64,000 nt of DNA from Hyposmocoma kahamanoa (taxonomy: Eukaryota; Arthropoda; Insecta; Lepidoptera; Cosmopterigidae), in contig NW_020653726.1 of the NCBI RefSeq assembly GCF_003589595.1, positions 10,717,201 to 10,781,200 on the forward strand. Reading direction: 5' to 3'. Positions 37,419 to 48,829 of the stretch are shown here, in pieces; position 1 is the stretch's first letter; every line of letters starts with the position of its first letter. The notes under the pieces were generated by a model that ran no database searches, was not told where the DNA came from, and saw nothing but the letters and a program-made list of their open reading frames with translations. Both the position numbers and the translations under genes were made by a program.

Positions 37419-40400
37419 GCACGCAGTGCTTTGTAATTAACATTATTTAATTTCCCATTGTTTCATAAGTAATTCATTGGTTTTTAGAAATTTTCTCGTC
37501 TCTACTAACTTTTCGCATATAATATATATTGTATACTTCGTTTCAATCCAATTTGAACAAAGTGTAAACAAACAAATCACTGACCATAGAGGGTCTAGTG
37601 ATGGCCACTTGTAATGCCAACTACATATCGATTAATTAATTGAATGAAAGGATTTGTTAAATTGAGTCTTCTAGCCATATTTAAGATTTCCGAAATCTTA
37701 ATTTATTATTAATAAGCAACTATAGACAGGTCATGGATGTATAGATGAAAATAACATCACTTTTGGACTACCGTTTTTCACATACAATTTTGCGATGCTG
37801 TTCGGATGAATGTTGTTGGAGACAATGGTGAGATATCAAGTCGATGTCTTCGAAATATACGTGAATGTGTTGCTTGTTCGATATATTGAGTGATCAAACA
37901 CTCTTGTTTGCTGTTTGTTCGGAATGGATTGGAACAGACTTTACATTCTTTCCAGAATTGGTTACCTACGAGACAGGCTTTGCCTAGTGTAGGAGCCAGT
38001 GTAACCGGTTTAGATAAAGTTTAAAAGTACATGTCTTAAACATACGTATTCCATAAGATGTAATATGTTCCTGTGCCTGTTATCGGTAACTGAACTGTAT
38101 TTATTTTTATGTACAAATAAATAAATTACTATTACTATTACTAGATTATCAGTTTCCATAGTAAGAACTATTTTTAAGACTTGTTTACACGTGCATACAC
38201 AACATTACTCCAATGTTGAGATAAATTAAGATTTATGATAAGTCCAAATTAGAACCAGATTCACGTTAGTAAGCACTAAAATTGACACTTACAAAGTCAT
38301 TAGATACTGTTCAGGTCTTTTGAGTTTATATATTTTTGTCATCTTTATAAGCGGAGAGTTATAAAATCAATTTCCATCTTATATGTGATGTCGAAACAAC
38401 TATTGTAATTTTCGTTCATAATTTGTCTCAACATAGGAAAAATCGTGGCAAGTGTAAATAATTGACTTACATAAAACATCAAAATGTATGTTTTGTGATA
38501 TTTATTTATTTTATTACAAACAATCAACTTTGTTCCAACTTATCTCTAAAGGTTTATCACTGAAAATACAACTATTTCATAATCAACTTTTCAACAGTTC
38601 ATAAATTCAATATTTGAGTTCAAAATGGGCATTGTTCTTTTGTACTATAAAAAAATGCGAGTTTTTGTCAATTTTCATCTTAGCTTATTATCATTTCCAA
38701 TTAAAATTAACAAAACATGTTGATAACATTACTCACAGCCTGAGGCAAATCTGGTGCTGCCGCTCCTACATGAATTGCATTGTAAGGTGCTTCTTCAGGA
38801 TATCCTTGCCGGCCATCACCAACTGAAATAATAAAATTTAACTTAATTATGAAGTTAATGTTACAGTCCCCAGCAAATTAACACTTTCCACAAGTTATTT
38901 ATTTATTTATTTAACATTTATAACGTAATAGACAAAAATCCAAATCGCTACAAACACAGAAACAAAAAACATAAAAAATGAAATAAAATAAACATAATAC
39001 ATTTCACAGAACTGAACTTACAGGCATCATTTGTTCAAACACTTTCCTAAACCAAACAGATCAGAATATGGTGCCGCCTCGAGAACAGTGTGATGACGTT
39101 CAGCACCGGTTTCAGTGTAAATTGTTAGTTTTTTGGCACACAAATTATTTGAATTCTCGCCTAAATATAGACATGAATAATAGAAATGATGATAAATCAT
39201 GTAAAAATATTTTTTTTTAAATATTCTGTTCAATATTCTGGCTAATTATATCTAGTAAAGTTTTGCAAAATTGTCTCAAGTCGTATGCACCACGCCAGGG
39301 CAGTGACCCCGCCACCCGCTTCACCGAGCTATACGTTATCTTTCTTGATCTCTTATTTACCTATTTTTTAAATTATGTTTATGGGCTAGTACCGTTATAA
39401 CTTCCTATTTATTTACATTAATTAAAAAAGTTGACTAAAAAAGTTTTTGGTAACTTAGATTTGGTACTTCCCAACTTTAGGTTACATGAAAGTATTGCTA
39501 GAAGTACCTAGCTCCACAGCTGGTGGCTGGCTCCGTACCGGTGCCAACTATGCAGAGCATCGCACGTGAGTTTCGTTTCAACATTAGACTCCACAACTTT
39601 GAAAGCAGAAACTTCGACTCATGTCCTCCGTGTAAACTAAACGTTTCACATCATGCCATAAGGAATCGACACGCACTTGTACTTGTACTTGGATTACCAT
39701 GCAGGTTCTGGTGAACTTGGTAGTGGTTCTTTTTACACTACTAACTCTTGTTTATATACCAAACCACGTGTCATTTTTTGACAGACTAGAATATAATGTA
39801 TGTGGGATGTCAGCGTGACGTAGACGCAGTACGGGAAGCAAGGTCGACTCATCTACCAATCGCGTACTCTATACGACACTCCCCCGCCGTAGTTACCCGC
39901 ACCCTACCACCAAATTGATCTAAAATGCATTTGTTTCTGCACATTTAAGGTCATTGTTCAAAATGTTTCCAAAAGCCGTGCAAGTTAATGACCTTTGGAT
40001 CAAATTTGTTTACCGCAATTAAAAAAAAAATAGGAATTCACGAAATTTATTTTTTAGTGATTTGGGTTCAGTTTCGGATATAAAATGACCTCTGTAAATA
40101 TGGCGAGAATGCACATCAACACATTGTATAATATCAAGTGACAGGACGAACAAGTTGTGCGCCTGATGGTAAGCTACACTCCTGTCCATAACAGTTGCAG
40201 ACCCACTCAGCTCTTTAAATCGCAAAGATCTTAGGCGCACTGCCACTGCGCCCGTCACTCTGAGTTGACAAGTCCCATATGCCTGTAATTTCACCAGCAC
40301 CCTAACCCTTCGAAACCAGAACATACTAATGCTAACATTACAGCTTAGCGGCAGAAATAGATAAGGTGGCAGCACTTCCCTAGACGAACTCTTTCACAAG

Positions 40401-42502
40401 GAGCTCTAATGAATGTCCATTAGGATGGCTGGACCAAATGATATACAAATCTAACTGCTCATTATTTACTACCCACTTTTTACAGTTTAGTACCTTTATT
40501 GACATATTTTATACTTTAGCACTAAAGGAAATATTGAAGAAATAAAGTTGCCAGCCATTCTGACGTCAGGTTGGCTGAACACTAAGTTTTTCATGGTTCT
40601 AGCAGTATATAATTTACTTTTTTTATATACCTATTTACTACCTAACTTCTATCTAAACATACTTTTTTTTCACTATTTATCTTCTAAAGAGACAGTTTAT
40701 CTTCTCCATGTATGTAATATGACAACAATGGTTTCTGGATTATCTTTGCAAGCAATATTTTATAACAATTATTATATTAATTACTAATTGAATTCACTAT
40801 TACAAATGTAAATTCCATTTGTAGGTATTAAGGAATGCGAAAGAATTATAATCAATCAATTAATAATCGTTTAGTTGTTATTTACTATGAAAATAAGAAA
40901 AAAAATAGAAGTACTGCTAATATTTTAAACAATCTGGAGGCAGTAGAGCTAATGATATATTTGACATTTTAATTACCAAAAGACGACATTCTTTTTTGGC
41001 ATATTCTAAGCGCCTAAATAAGTATTATGAGCAATTACACGGAGCAGATAAACTGTCTTTTGCAACGGTGTTTTATTTTTTAAAAATAAGTTTTTATACC
41101 AATTTCCTAAAATAGTGAATAAAAAGTATTTTTAGGTGGAAATCAAGTAGTAAATAGTTATATAAAAAAAACTTAATTTTATACTGCTTGAACCATGAAA
41201 AATGTAAAGTGGTCAGCCAATCTGTCATCAGAACGGCTGGCCACTTCATTTCTTTAATATTTCCGTTAGCGCTAGGGTACAAAATATGTCAATAAAGGTA
41301 CTAAATAGAAGAAAATGGGTAGTAAATAATGAGCACAGCTTGATTTGTATGGGTCGTATTCTAGAACTCTACTCAATGCTCAAGTCAGGATTTGAGCAGA
41401 CTTGAGAATGATTTCAAGCAATGGAAATACGACCCTAATGGCAAGGACTTGAGTATGATTTCTAGTGCTTTGAATCATACTTAAGTCCTGACTTGAGTAT
41501 TGAGTACAGTTCTAGAATACGACCCTAAATCTCGTTTGGTACAGCCATCCTGACGGACACCTCTACTGACACTAAACATTTTTTAAAGATTCAAATAACA
41601 AAATAAAACTGCTGCATGCTGTTACACTTGATGTGCTACTGGCAGTAAAATTGTAATATATCATTAAATTGTAATATAATGTATCATAAAAATTTTGTTT
41701 CTTGTACACATTTAATAGCAATTTTTGTAAGATTGGTATTGCTATATGATCCTTACCAATAAGTTTTATCCTCTCAGAGATGAGCAGTTGTGGATTGTCA
41801 TTCTGAATGTTCCTTGTAGCCATTGTTACCAGTTCAGGTATGTGTTCTATCCCCACCACCCGTCCTGCTTCCCCCACCATGAAAGCCATGCATGCTGTCA
41901 AATATCCTGAACCAGATCCAACATCTAGTGCTTTTTCACCAGGTATTAGCTGGTCCTTTAAACATTCTAATGCATGAGCATGCTGAAAATTTAGAAAAAT
42001 CTAAATCAAATCATTGCATAAAAGGTGAATTGATATTGTTTTACATATTCAAGCCGTAACAGTTGGAAATTTTTAGAATGTATTTGATTGCCAGTTTGTT
42101 CTCTGGTTTAACATTACATAGTATGTAAAAAGAACATTGTTGGGAAGCTTACAGTTTTTCGCTTCAATACAAACCATGTGTGGAGCACTGATAGTAGCTG
42201 AATATCCAATAGGCTGTGGAGAGTCATGGTACGGTGAGTGCGGAGAGTAATGCCTGCGATCAACGGCGTTCATCGCGGAGGCGACAGAGTCCGATTTTAT
42301 TATACCGTTAACTGGAAATAATGATAGAATGTGTATTTTAAGTCAGCTTATAGTGATAGTGAAAAATAGAATGTTTCGTTTCAAATAGGCGTAATCGCAA
42401 AGTTTGTGACAGAAAAATAAACTTTTATCTATAACATCGCGCCTTACCCCTTAGGTTTCTAATCAAATCTGCGTTGTTCTTTCCGTGACTTCGCCAAGCC
42501 AT
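31763..42502 (-). CDS. Pcmt: protein-L-isoaspartate O-methyltransferase (PCMT/PIMT), 3' end crossing a gap
   Basis: Exons in transcript order: 42502-42448, 42311-42175, 41982-41757, 38822-38737, 32668-32591, 32373-32286, then an exon whose start is in the 400-N gap and whose visible end is 31855-31763. The product begins [18 protein letters not shown] and contains [16 protein letters not shown]. The SAM-binding motif [11 protein letters not shown] is at residues 84-94, followed by [36 protein letters not shown] and [11 protein letters not shown]. This is the complete class I methyltransferase fold of PIMT, which methylates isoaspartyl residues in damaged proteins for repair. The first six exons give about 223 aa, the usual family length. 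The visible end of the last exon adds 30 residues with a hydrophobic stretch ([16 protein letters not shown]) and a basic tail, not part of the classic enzyme. Its link across the gap is inferred. Confidence 0.93.
31856..32255. other. assembly gap, 400 N, in the 3' part of PCMT
   Basis: Exactly 400 N. It removes the acceptor and start of the PCMT terminal exon. PCMT exon 6 ends CAATACC|GTGAGT at 32286, so an intron runs into the gap from the upper side. Confidence 0.95.
33433..33865. repeat. AACCGACTTC repeat common in Lepidoptera
   Basis: It starts TTTTTAACCGACTTCAAAAA then GGAGGAGGTTCTCAATTCG, and ends CTTTTGAGGTCGGTTTTTTT, the inverted form of its start. It contains the typical GCGATAACTCCGGTATTTGTG block. 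It is a well-known noncoding dispersed repeat of moth and butterfly genomes. It lies in PCMT intron 4. Confidence 0.7.
34122..37316 (+). pseudogene. endonuclease-reverse transcriptase ORF2 remnant
   Basis: The coding region can be followed through at least five frame changes. The endonuclease runs 34122 to about 34580, then shifts frame (continuing at [13 protein letters not shown]). It is cut by a 228-bp MITE at 34895-35122; without the MITE and one 8-bp duplication the frame would run straight from QKKRYN into TKIDYKS. The reverse transcriptase frame 35173-36876 looks open, but its NYRPISLL motif lies in a different frame (35955-35990), flanked by two compensating shifts. The C-terminal part continues in another frame at 36834-37316. 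Confidence 0.85.
34895..35122. mobile_element. hAT-type MITE, 228 bp, perfect 8-bp target duplication
   Basis: The terminal inverted repeats are CATTGACTTAC...GTAAGTCAATG, extending with mismatches to AATGGACGNCGGG. Identical 8-bp flanks GTTATAAT lie at 34887-34894 and 35123-35130. An 8-bp duplication is the hAT signature. It is inserted in the endonuclease part of the CR1/Jockey LINE. A second copy of the family, much expanded, is at 48365-50354. Confidence 0.92.
37319..37430. repeat. (CA)n/(CG)n microsatellite
   Basis: About 110 bases of alternating CA with short ACGC runs, directly after the LINE coding region. This is alternating purine-pyrimidine sequence. Confidence 0.95.
40135..40378 (-). 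repeat. dispersed 250-bp repeat, copy 1
   Basis: Read on the minus strand: TGCCGCTAAGCTGTAATG, GGGTGCTGGTGAAATTACAG, then TATGGACAGGAGTGTAGCTT and CACAACTTGTTCGTCCTGTC. The same series is found at 57341-57592 in plus orientation, where it ends in a run of A, and a fragment occurs at 60942-61027. The A-tail in copy 2 suggests a retroposed element, either a SINE or a LINE 3' end. No Pol III boxes were recognised. Confidence 0.65.
40415..41558. mobile_element. 1.1-kb element with about 300-bp inverted arms in PCMT intron 3
   Basis: The left arm runs from GTCCATTAGGATGGCTGGAC through CATTATTTACTACCCA, GTACCTTTATTGACATATTT and CATGGTTCTAGCAGTAT. The right arm carries the complement of the same series in reverse order (CATGAAAAATG, AATATGTCAATAAAGGTAC, TGGGTAGTAAATAATGAGC, GTACAGCCATCC). 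The right arm is interrupted by the foldback at 41351-41525. The short centre has no recognisable coding sequence, so this is a non-autonomous long-TIR element. Confidence 0.8.
41351..41525. mobile_element. GGGTCGTATT foldback, copy 2
   Basis: The outer arms GGGTCGTATTCTAGAACTCT and their complement AGTTCTAGAATACGACCC enclose a second GAAATACGACCCTAATGGCA motif and CTTGAGTATGATTTC repeats. It is inserted in the right arm of the 40415-41558 element; the uninterrupted left arm shows the empty site. Confidence 0.88.
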
Positions 42503-42716
42503 TATCGTTAATAATAAGCCACAGTAAGCTAAATTTTGATTGAGCCCTATTTTGAATTTGTTAATGCAAATAATACCGTCGCAAAAGAAAATATTTTTAC
42601 AATTTTTTTCAGAAATTTCATAAAAACAGACGTCATTGACATGACAAGACCACAGTATATAAAGTTCATTTTTTTTTTAAATTTATTAAGGCTTTGGCAA
42701 AGCCATCAGCCTAAAC

Positions 42717-42990
42717 ATGACGTTTAGTTATGTTTGTGTAAATATGGCAGCCACAAAGAGGATAGGCAATTTGAGGCGGCGGCGGCGTGCTTGGATTGAC
42801 TCGGGATTCCTTAGAACGGGCCGATACGGGTATTTTAGTTCGAGATTCGTATAATTTCGCGTTTTAATCTTCGATTAAGGCACAATAGCACTATCCTATT
42901 CCACTTTAAACTAGATTTCACAAAATAATTGAAAGTCAAAATAAAAACGACACTTTTCCCTCCAAAAGGTCCTGAACGAATCTTATAAAG
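42717..42990. repeat. dispersed repeat upstream of PCMT, inverted copy at 61.8-62.5 kb
   Basis: This sequence is the reverse complement of 61828-61899 plus 62337-62508, with only scattered differences. Examples are AATATGGCAGCCACAAAGAGG against CTCTTTGTGGCGGCCATATT, and TCTTCGATTAAGGCACAATAGC in both. The copy at 61.8 kb is split by a LINE fragment; this one is intact. It lies 215 bases upstream of the PCMT start codon, so it may overlap the promoter region. No coding frame is shared by the two copies. Confidence 0.75.
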
Positions 42991-43099
42991 ATCACTTCAG
43001 ATTATGACAGCAAATACTACACCAGTACTTTCCTTTACTATAAACGTAATATTATGATTTATCATAGAGCATTGGAAAACTACGCAATAGGAAGCTTTT

Positions 43100-43259
43100 G
43101 GGTCGTATTCCAGAACTCTACTCAATGCTCAAGTCAGGATCTGAGTATGATTTCAAGCGCTGGAAATACGATCTTAATGGACTTGAGTATGATTTCGAGT
43201 GCTTTAAACCATACTCAAATTCTGACTTGAGCACTCCATAGTGTTCTAGAATACGATCC
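43100..43259. mobile_element. GGGTCGTATT foldback, copy 3
   Basis: The arms GGGTCGTATTCCAGAACTCT and TGTTCTAGAATACGATCCT have the family's internal CTTGAGTATGATTTCGAGTG block. A partial further arm (GGGTCGTATTCCAGAATTCT) follows directly at 43262-43281. It lies between the divergent PCMT and MEA1 genes. Confidence 0.82.
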
Positions 43260-43281
43260 TTAGGGTCGTATTCCAGAATTC

Positions 43282-43452
43282 TAGATAGACAAAAAAATTA
43301 TAAAACGTTCATTATCCTGCATTGCAGTCCGCCAAGCCGTCGTTCGCCGCGTAATGCAGAATTATAAATATATCCGCAGCGTGCAAGCCACTCTGCAATG
43401 CGTCCCGCATGCAGCAACTCCACGACATCCAAGTAGTGAATAGGCCGTTTAA
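43282..43452. repeat. fragment of the MITE family seen at 15732-16236
   Basis: It shares CAGTCCGCCAAGCCG, TAATGCAGAATTATAAATAT, CAGCGTGCAAGCC, CTGCAATGCG and the terminal AGTGAATAGGCCGTTTAA with the 15.7-kb MITE. Only one half is present. Confidence 0.55.
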
Positions 43453-43702
43453 CTCATATTAAATAATTACGAATCCGGAGACTTGAATCGCTGAAGTATA
43501 TTTTTTACGCTTGCAATACTAAATCTTTCATTGTTTCCGTCCGGAAAAAAAGGAAGGAATGATTACTTTGATCAATCCAAATTACGCAAATTCAGGTTTC
43601 GTATGGTAGTCATCGCACTGAAAGTTGAAATGTAATAAGTTAGAACGGAACGTAACGTTTTCGTTTTGATGGTACTTTTGTATTCCTGAAATTTATTAAA
43701 AC

Positions 43703-45951
43703 ATGGTTTGCGACGGACCCGACCCTCCAGACAATACTCCTCACGAGTTAAACTCACCACCACGCCATGACTTGCTGATGCAGGGTGCTCAGGCTGAAGA
43801 TAGTGATGAAGAACAAAACGAAGTGTTTGATTACCAGCCATTGCCTCAGGGGCCTGAAGCTACTCACTCTGATCATGAACTTAGTGATAACGATTCAGAG
43901 GTAACCGATACAGCTCATTTCCTGTTACTAAAAGTGCCTACTACATAGCGAGGTCATTTAGTTCTGCCTCAACGTTACTTCTTAGTCGATTTCAGTCGAT
44001 ATTTACCTTGGATTCAGCTGTAGCATACCTACCTGTTGTAATTACTCAAGTTTTTATAACCCTTTTTTATGTTGCTTTCCTCTCATCTGTTTACTTTATT
44101 ATAGGTACTTGAAAAATAAACAATATTGTTTCACAGGACAACGACAATAGTCAACCTCAGAACCGTGACATGCCAACAATAGAACCAATGGAAAGAGTTT
44201 TAACTAGAGAGGTGTGGAATTCCCCAAGGCCTATAGACCCCATTCAGATGGACAGTGAAAGAGCACAACAGGTATTACTATAGAATTTAAGAATTACACC
44301 TATATCATTTAATTTTTCAGTTTATTTATCATTATTAATTGTTTTATTTAGAATGCCTACGAATTAATTTCCTAATATTCAGGTCCATACTTAGGCATTG
44401 GTATAATTTTACATAAAGGTATCTTTATCATTTTGTTTATAAATTGTACATAAATAATCATGTTATACAGTGTGCAAATTTGAGATGGGGCAGCAAGGCC
44501 AGCTACCTTAATCATTGTAGTTACAGAAAAACGGTTCTATAAATAAGACTATCCATGAATTTTGAAAATATTTTGATTGGCTTTCACAGATTTTGAAGAA
44601 ATGGTACAGTCAACAAGATAAAAGGCAATTTTTATAAAACATTTTTTTATGCCATTCAATCCGGTCTCTGGTAAGGGTCAAGTCTCTATGGGACCAACTG
44701 AGGTAAGAGTACTTGAAATGGCAGAAATCGCAAAAAATCTTTTACCACACATTTTAAATGTAAAGTTTTTGTTTGAAACGAAATTGGCCACTACTCTACA
44801 AATTAGACTTCAGTAAAACCAAATTATAATCATATCACTATTTATTAAATTTGGAACAGCTTTATTTTGTTTTCTTAATAGAGAATTGTCACTTTTATGA
44901 CAATTTTTAATGAAAATGTTCTCAAGTGTGGAAACAAATTAATTGGAACACAAGGTCCTATCAAATGGCCACTGCGCAGTCCTGATCTGACGCACCTTGA
45001 TTTTTTGTTTGGGGTTATGTAAAAAATTAAACTTATAAAAAAAATACAACAGTGTTCAAGAATTGAAAGACGCACTTGCAGCAATTTTCAATATAATCCA
45101 TCTGAGTAGAATTTCAGCCGCTACTTGCTCTTTGCGCAAGAGAGTGAATCAATGCATCCGCCAAGGCGTCAATCAATTTGAGCACGTCCTATCATAGACT
45201 TATGTTATTTTGCTTTTTGTTATTGTTTTTATTTTGAAATACATAATATGTTGTCAATTTGTTAGTTTTCTTATTGTTCGTTTCCTTCACTACCTAGAAT
45301 AACTGATTACTAAATAGGTCCCTACAAAATGTATGATAAAAAGTTTTTTGCGATTTCTGACATTTAGAGTACTCTTACCTCATGAGTTGGTCCCATAGAG
45401 ACTATTCGTCCTTACCTAAAAAAAAAGTTTTGTAAACATTGTCTTTTATCTTGCTGTCTGTACCATTTTTTCAAAATTTGTGAATGCCAATCAAAATATC
45501 TTCAAAATTCATGGATAGTCTTCTAGAACCGTTTTCCTGTAACTACAATGACTAAGGTAGCTGGCCTTGCTGCCCCATCTCAAATTTACACCCTGTTAAG
45601 TGTAAGTTAGCCATTATTTTAGTGGCATATTTGAAACTAGGCTTAAATCACAGTAAGCACACAAAATAGGATATAAATAGGTATGTACTATTACTTATAA
45701 ACAATCTAGTAAAGTGTAGTAGTGTATTGTGTAGTGAATTAATATATTATTGACTTATCAATCGCCTAATATATTTTTTTGACTATACATACCACTTATA
45801 AATGGACATTGTTTTGTTGCAGGTAATGTCTGCAATGGCCAATTTTGCATTACCACAGACATCAATACCAGATTGGGCTCAAAGCATATCTGAGGCCCAG
45901 TGGAAGCAAACACTCAAGGATAGAATAGAAAAGATAAAGGAAAATAGATGA
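43703..45951 (+). CDS. Mea1: MEA1-family protein (male-enhanced antigen 1), 3 exons, 153 aa
   Basis: Exons 43703-43900 (66 codons), 44137-44271 (45 codons) and 45823-45951 (42 codons plus TGA), all phase 0. The N-terminal half is acidic and disordered, with the family's YQPL motif in FDYQPLPQGPEA. The C-terminal half has the conserved MEA1 signature: MDSERAQQVMSAMANFALP followed by PDWAQSISEAQWKQTL. MEA1 is a small conserved animal protein named for high expression in testis; its molecular role is not established. AATAAA at 46064-46069 is a likely polyadenylation signal. It is divergent from PCMT, with about 1.2 kb of mostly repeat DNA between the start codons. Confidence 0.9.
44471..45595 (+). 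mobile_element. Tc1/mariner-like element with about 240-bp inverted repeats in MEA1 intron 2
   Basis: The left arm starts CAGTGTGCAAATTTGAGATG and the complement of the right arm starts CAGGGTGTAAATTTGAGATG; both continue GGGCAGCAAGGCCAGCTACC with few differences for about 240 bases, reaching CTCTATGGGACCAACT. Between them is a transposase remnant in two pieces. GPIKWPLRSPDLTHLDF (near 44961-45011) is the third-catalytic-residue region of Tc1/mariner-superfamily enzymes. ISAATCSLRKRVNQCIRQG (near 45110-45170) is the C-terminal block. Most of the enzyme is deleted. TA flanks the left end and TTA the right. Confidence 0.75.
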
Positions 45952-46694
45952 ACTAGCATTTGTATAGGTAGGTTTAAGACTAATATTTTAATTATTTTGC
46001 ATTCCTATTATTAAAAATGATACCTACATTATATCTTACTTTATAATATAATTTATGATGAATAATAAAGTTTATATTCATATCATAGCTAAAGTTTATT
46101 TTTCTTGTAGTAAGTACTATTTGATAAATAGAATATCATGGAATCATCTATTTCATATTATGAATATCATATTATATTTAATAATAAAAAAATATATATT
46201 ACTGCATAATATTAAAATTGACATGTAATTAGGGGTGATATGTTCATCACTAATATACACAATAATAGTTAGCATAATAGTATAAGTAAAAAATATAAAT
46301 AAAGTACAATGTTGTAGCTCGTAACACTTTTCTGGTTTGAATGTATCAAGCATTGTCATTAATTATAATGAAATGTTTGTCATCATTTTACGATAATTTT
46401 ATTAAATATAGCTTAAACATTAAGTACAGGTATGCGTGGCAGCATATCAAGCTAAACATAGATGTATATTGTTCCATTGCTCTTGAGGCGGTATTCGAAC
46501 AAAAATGTGTAGTTTGATGTGCTGTTGATTGTACAAAAATAATAATTATGTGCCAGACAACCGTACCAACCATCTGTTCTCAAACTAAAAAACTGCTGTA
46601 CTATGAAAACCAAATGAACTCTGTGAGCTAAAAAAACATCGCAACTATATGTCTATAAATTTAACATCACAAACAGTGAATGCAAACACACTCA

Positions 46695-46851
46695 GGCGCC
46701 GCGCTAAAACGTGAGTCTTGTGTCGGATACAAGCAACCGGCAACTAGAAGCGAATATTCTATTTTCATACAATTAATATGATATCGACACAGTCGCCGGT
46801 TGCCGCAACCGGCGACACACAAGACACCAGTTTTTTGTGTTACGCGGCGCC
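46695..46851. mobile_element. 157-bp GGCGCCGCG-ended MITE
   Basis: The left end GGCGCCGCGCTAAAACGTGA matches the complement of the right end GGCGCCGCGTAACACAAAAA. CTTGTGTC and CAACCGGC are also inverted in both arms. It lies between MEA1 and the element inserted at the serpin stop codon. Confidence 0.75.
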
Positions 46852-47414
46852 TAATAAAAACACATTAGTAACCATTCACACAAATCATATCTTTTTAATG
46901 CGTGCCTTAATCCAGCGTGACCATCTGGTCTAGTTTTTGAAATTTGACTAGTCAGATAAAAAGTCGCCATTTAGTCGGTTCTAGTCGCAAAAAACTAAAT
47001 TTAATCGATCCGCCATTCAAAACTTATAATTGTACTGGCACCATTTCTCAATCCCAAGAACCACAACACCTAGCTTAGATCTGTTTACACTAAAAAAGTT
47101 GTGATTTAGTCCGTTCTAGTCTAGTGGTAAAAAAAATAGATTTAGTCGTTACGTCGTTTTGAAGTTATTAAGGTGTTTTACTGTCCACGCTGGAATAAGC
47201 TTATTCCGGCGGCACCATTTGTTAATCTCGAGAACAACAGCTCCTAGCTTGGAGCTGATTGCACCCAGAAAGTCGTTAATTTTAGAATTAGGCGCTCCTT
47301 TGTGTAAAAATATATCCGTAGTTATTCGTTAAATATGCATGTATTTTTTGAGTTCAGAGCACTTGTACCTTTCGATTCATAAAAATCCCCGATAATTAAA
47401 ATTATGTCTAGAAA

Positions 47415-47612
47415 TAATAATACGCATTCACTCAACTTAGCCCCACACTAGGAAAACCCTGTGTCGCGGGTGCTATGGACACACACATAGACACCACAAA
47501 TTACACCCAGACTCACGAGAAAAATAAATGTAGGCCATACAAATATTTCTCCCAGCACGGGAATCAAGTCTGGGACCTCTGCGTGGTACGGTAAGCGTTC
47601 GGCCACAGAGGA
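47415..47612 (-). mobile_element. tRNA-like SINE, minus strand
   Basis: On the minus strand the head CTCTGTGGCCGAACGCTTAC has a TGGCCGAACGC A-box, followed by a B-box-like ACTTGATTCCC about 40 bases on. The body includes CGTGAGTCTGGGTGTAATTT and ACCCGCGACACAGGG, and the tail ends in TATTATTATT. The tRNA-like head plus a simple-repeat tail is a SINE layout. A truncated second copy is at 49569-49728. Confidence 0.65.
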
Positions 47613-47878
47613 GTTATTTTTGCCGTTAGTGCAATAAAAAAATGCTAGAGAGATGTCCTTTTGATATGTTATGTAACGGGACAGATTGAAGCCAATGGTG
47701 CAATAAAAACAAAAGGACATAACTCGCCGATAAATCCTAATGCCATTAAGGAAAAGTAACTATATTTTTTTGCTAAATTGCTTCTATTGAAAACTTTAAA
47801 AAAATTATTAAAACCTGAATGCTAAGTTAAAGAATGCTATATATTATGCTAAATTTGAACATGAGCTCCGAGACTTAG

Positions 47879-48150
47879 GGAACTTACTTCTAGAACTCTA
47901 GTTAATGCTCAAGTTAGGATTTGAGTATGGTTTAAAGCACTCGAAATCATACTCAAGTCCCTGCCATTAGGGTCGTATTTCCAGTGCTTGTGTTTCCATT
48001 GCACTCCTGACTTGAGCAGACTTCAGTATGATTTCAAGCACTGGAAATACGACCCTAATGGCAAGGGCTTGAGTTCTGGAATACGACTCTGAGGGTCGTA
48101 TTCTAGAACTCTAGTCAATGCTCAAGTCAGGACTTGAGAATGATTTCTAG
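47879..48150. mobile_element. GGGTCGTATT foldback, copy 4 (rearranged)
   Basis: At least two overlapping arms of the family are present: CTAGAACTCTAGTTAATGCT at 47891 and GGGTCGTATTCTAGAACTCT at 48093. Inner GAAATACGACCCTAATGGCA and CTTGAGTATGATTTC motifs appear in both orientations. This looks like two copies or an internal duplication. It lies inside the 46900-50580 element. Confidence 0.72.
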
Positions 48151-48829
48151 AAATGCATGAAATTGGTTGTAACTTGTAAACAAAGGAGCGACTAATTCTT
48201 AAATTTCGCCATTAGAACCGATTTTTTTCTGGGTGCAATCAGATCTAAGCTTGGAGATTCTCGAGATTCAAAAATGGTGCCGCCAAAATAAACTTATTCC
48301 AGTGTGGACTGTAAAACAACTTAATAACTTCAAAACGGCGTAACTAGTAAATCTAGTTTTTACCCATTGACTTACAAATAAATGGACGACGGGTCTAATA
48401 CAAAAACCACGAAAAAAGTCCCAAGTCAAACTATTTAAACGTACATGTAAAAGAATATGAAAAAGCTAAAACGTTGAATTTAAATTGTAATGTCATTGCA
48501 GTACTGCCTAATTTCGCTTGCAACAATTGAAAGGCGCAAAAAAACACCATATTCAGCTTCTACTGGAAACTTATCAAAATGCATATGCAGCTTCTAGTGA
48601 AAACTACTTGAACACAGGTATAATGGAGTAGCCTTTATTATTTATAAATAAATATACGTAAATGTTGAATTTTATACAATGCCATTTATTACGAGCTAGG
48701 GTGTCTGACATTTTTTTCTTGAGTTCCCAGAATTCTCGTACCCGATTTCTCGAGTTATTCGAGAATTTTTTAAAAAACCGTAAAAAATCAGCTCAATCAA
48801 CTATAAAACTAAATGTGAACTTTTCGAAA

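Larger units (their letters stand above)
33870..38145 (+). mobile_element. CR1/Jockey-group non-LTR retrotransposon in PCMT intron 4 (antisense)
   Basis: Endonuclease motifs ([31 protein letters not shown]) are followed by reverse transcriptase ([57 protein letters not shown]) and the C-terminal block [19 protein letters not shown]. The coding region ends at about 37316 and is followed by a CA/CG microsatellite, then a 3' UTR (ACGAGACAGGCTTTGCCTAG and following) ending in an ATTACT repeat near 38130-38145. The 5' limit is uncertain. The copy is dead: it has several frameshifts and is split by the hAT MITE at 34895-35122. It lies on the strand opposite to PCMT. Confidence 0.85.

Noticed and set aside
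39523..39714. 63-codon frame in a GC-richer stretch of PCMT intron 3
   Set aside because: No homology is recognised, there are no splice sites in a usable phase, and PCMT exons on either side already join without it.
47448..47720. 90-codon minus-strand frame
   Set aside because: It overlaps the tRNA-like SINE; the apparent protein is SINE sequence.
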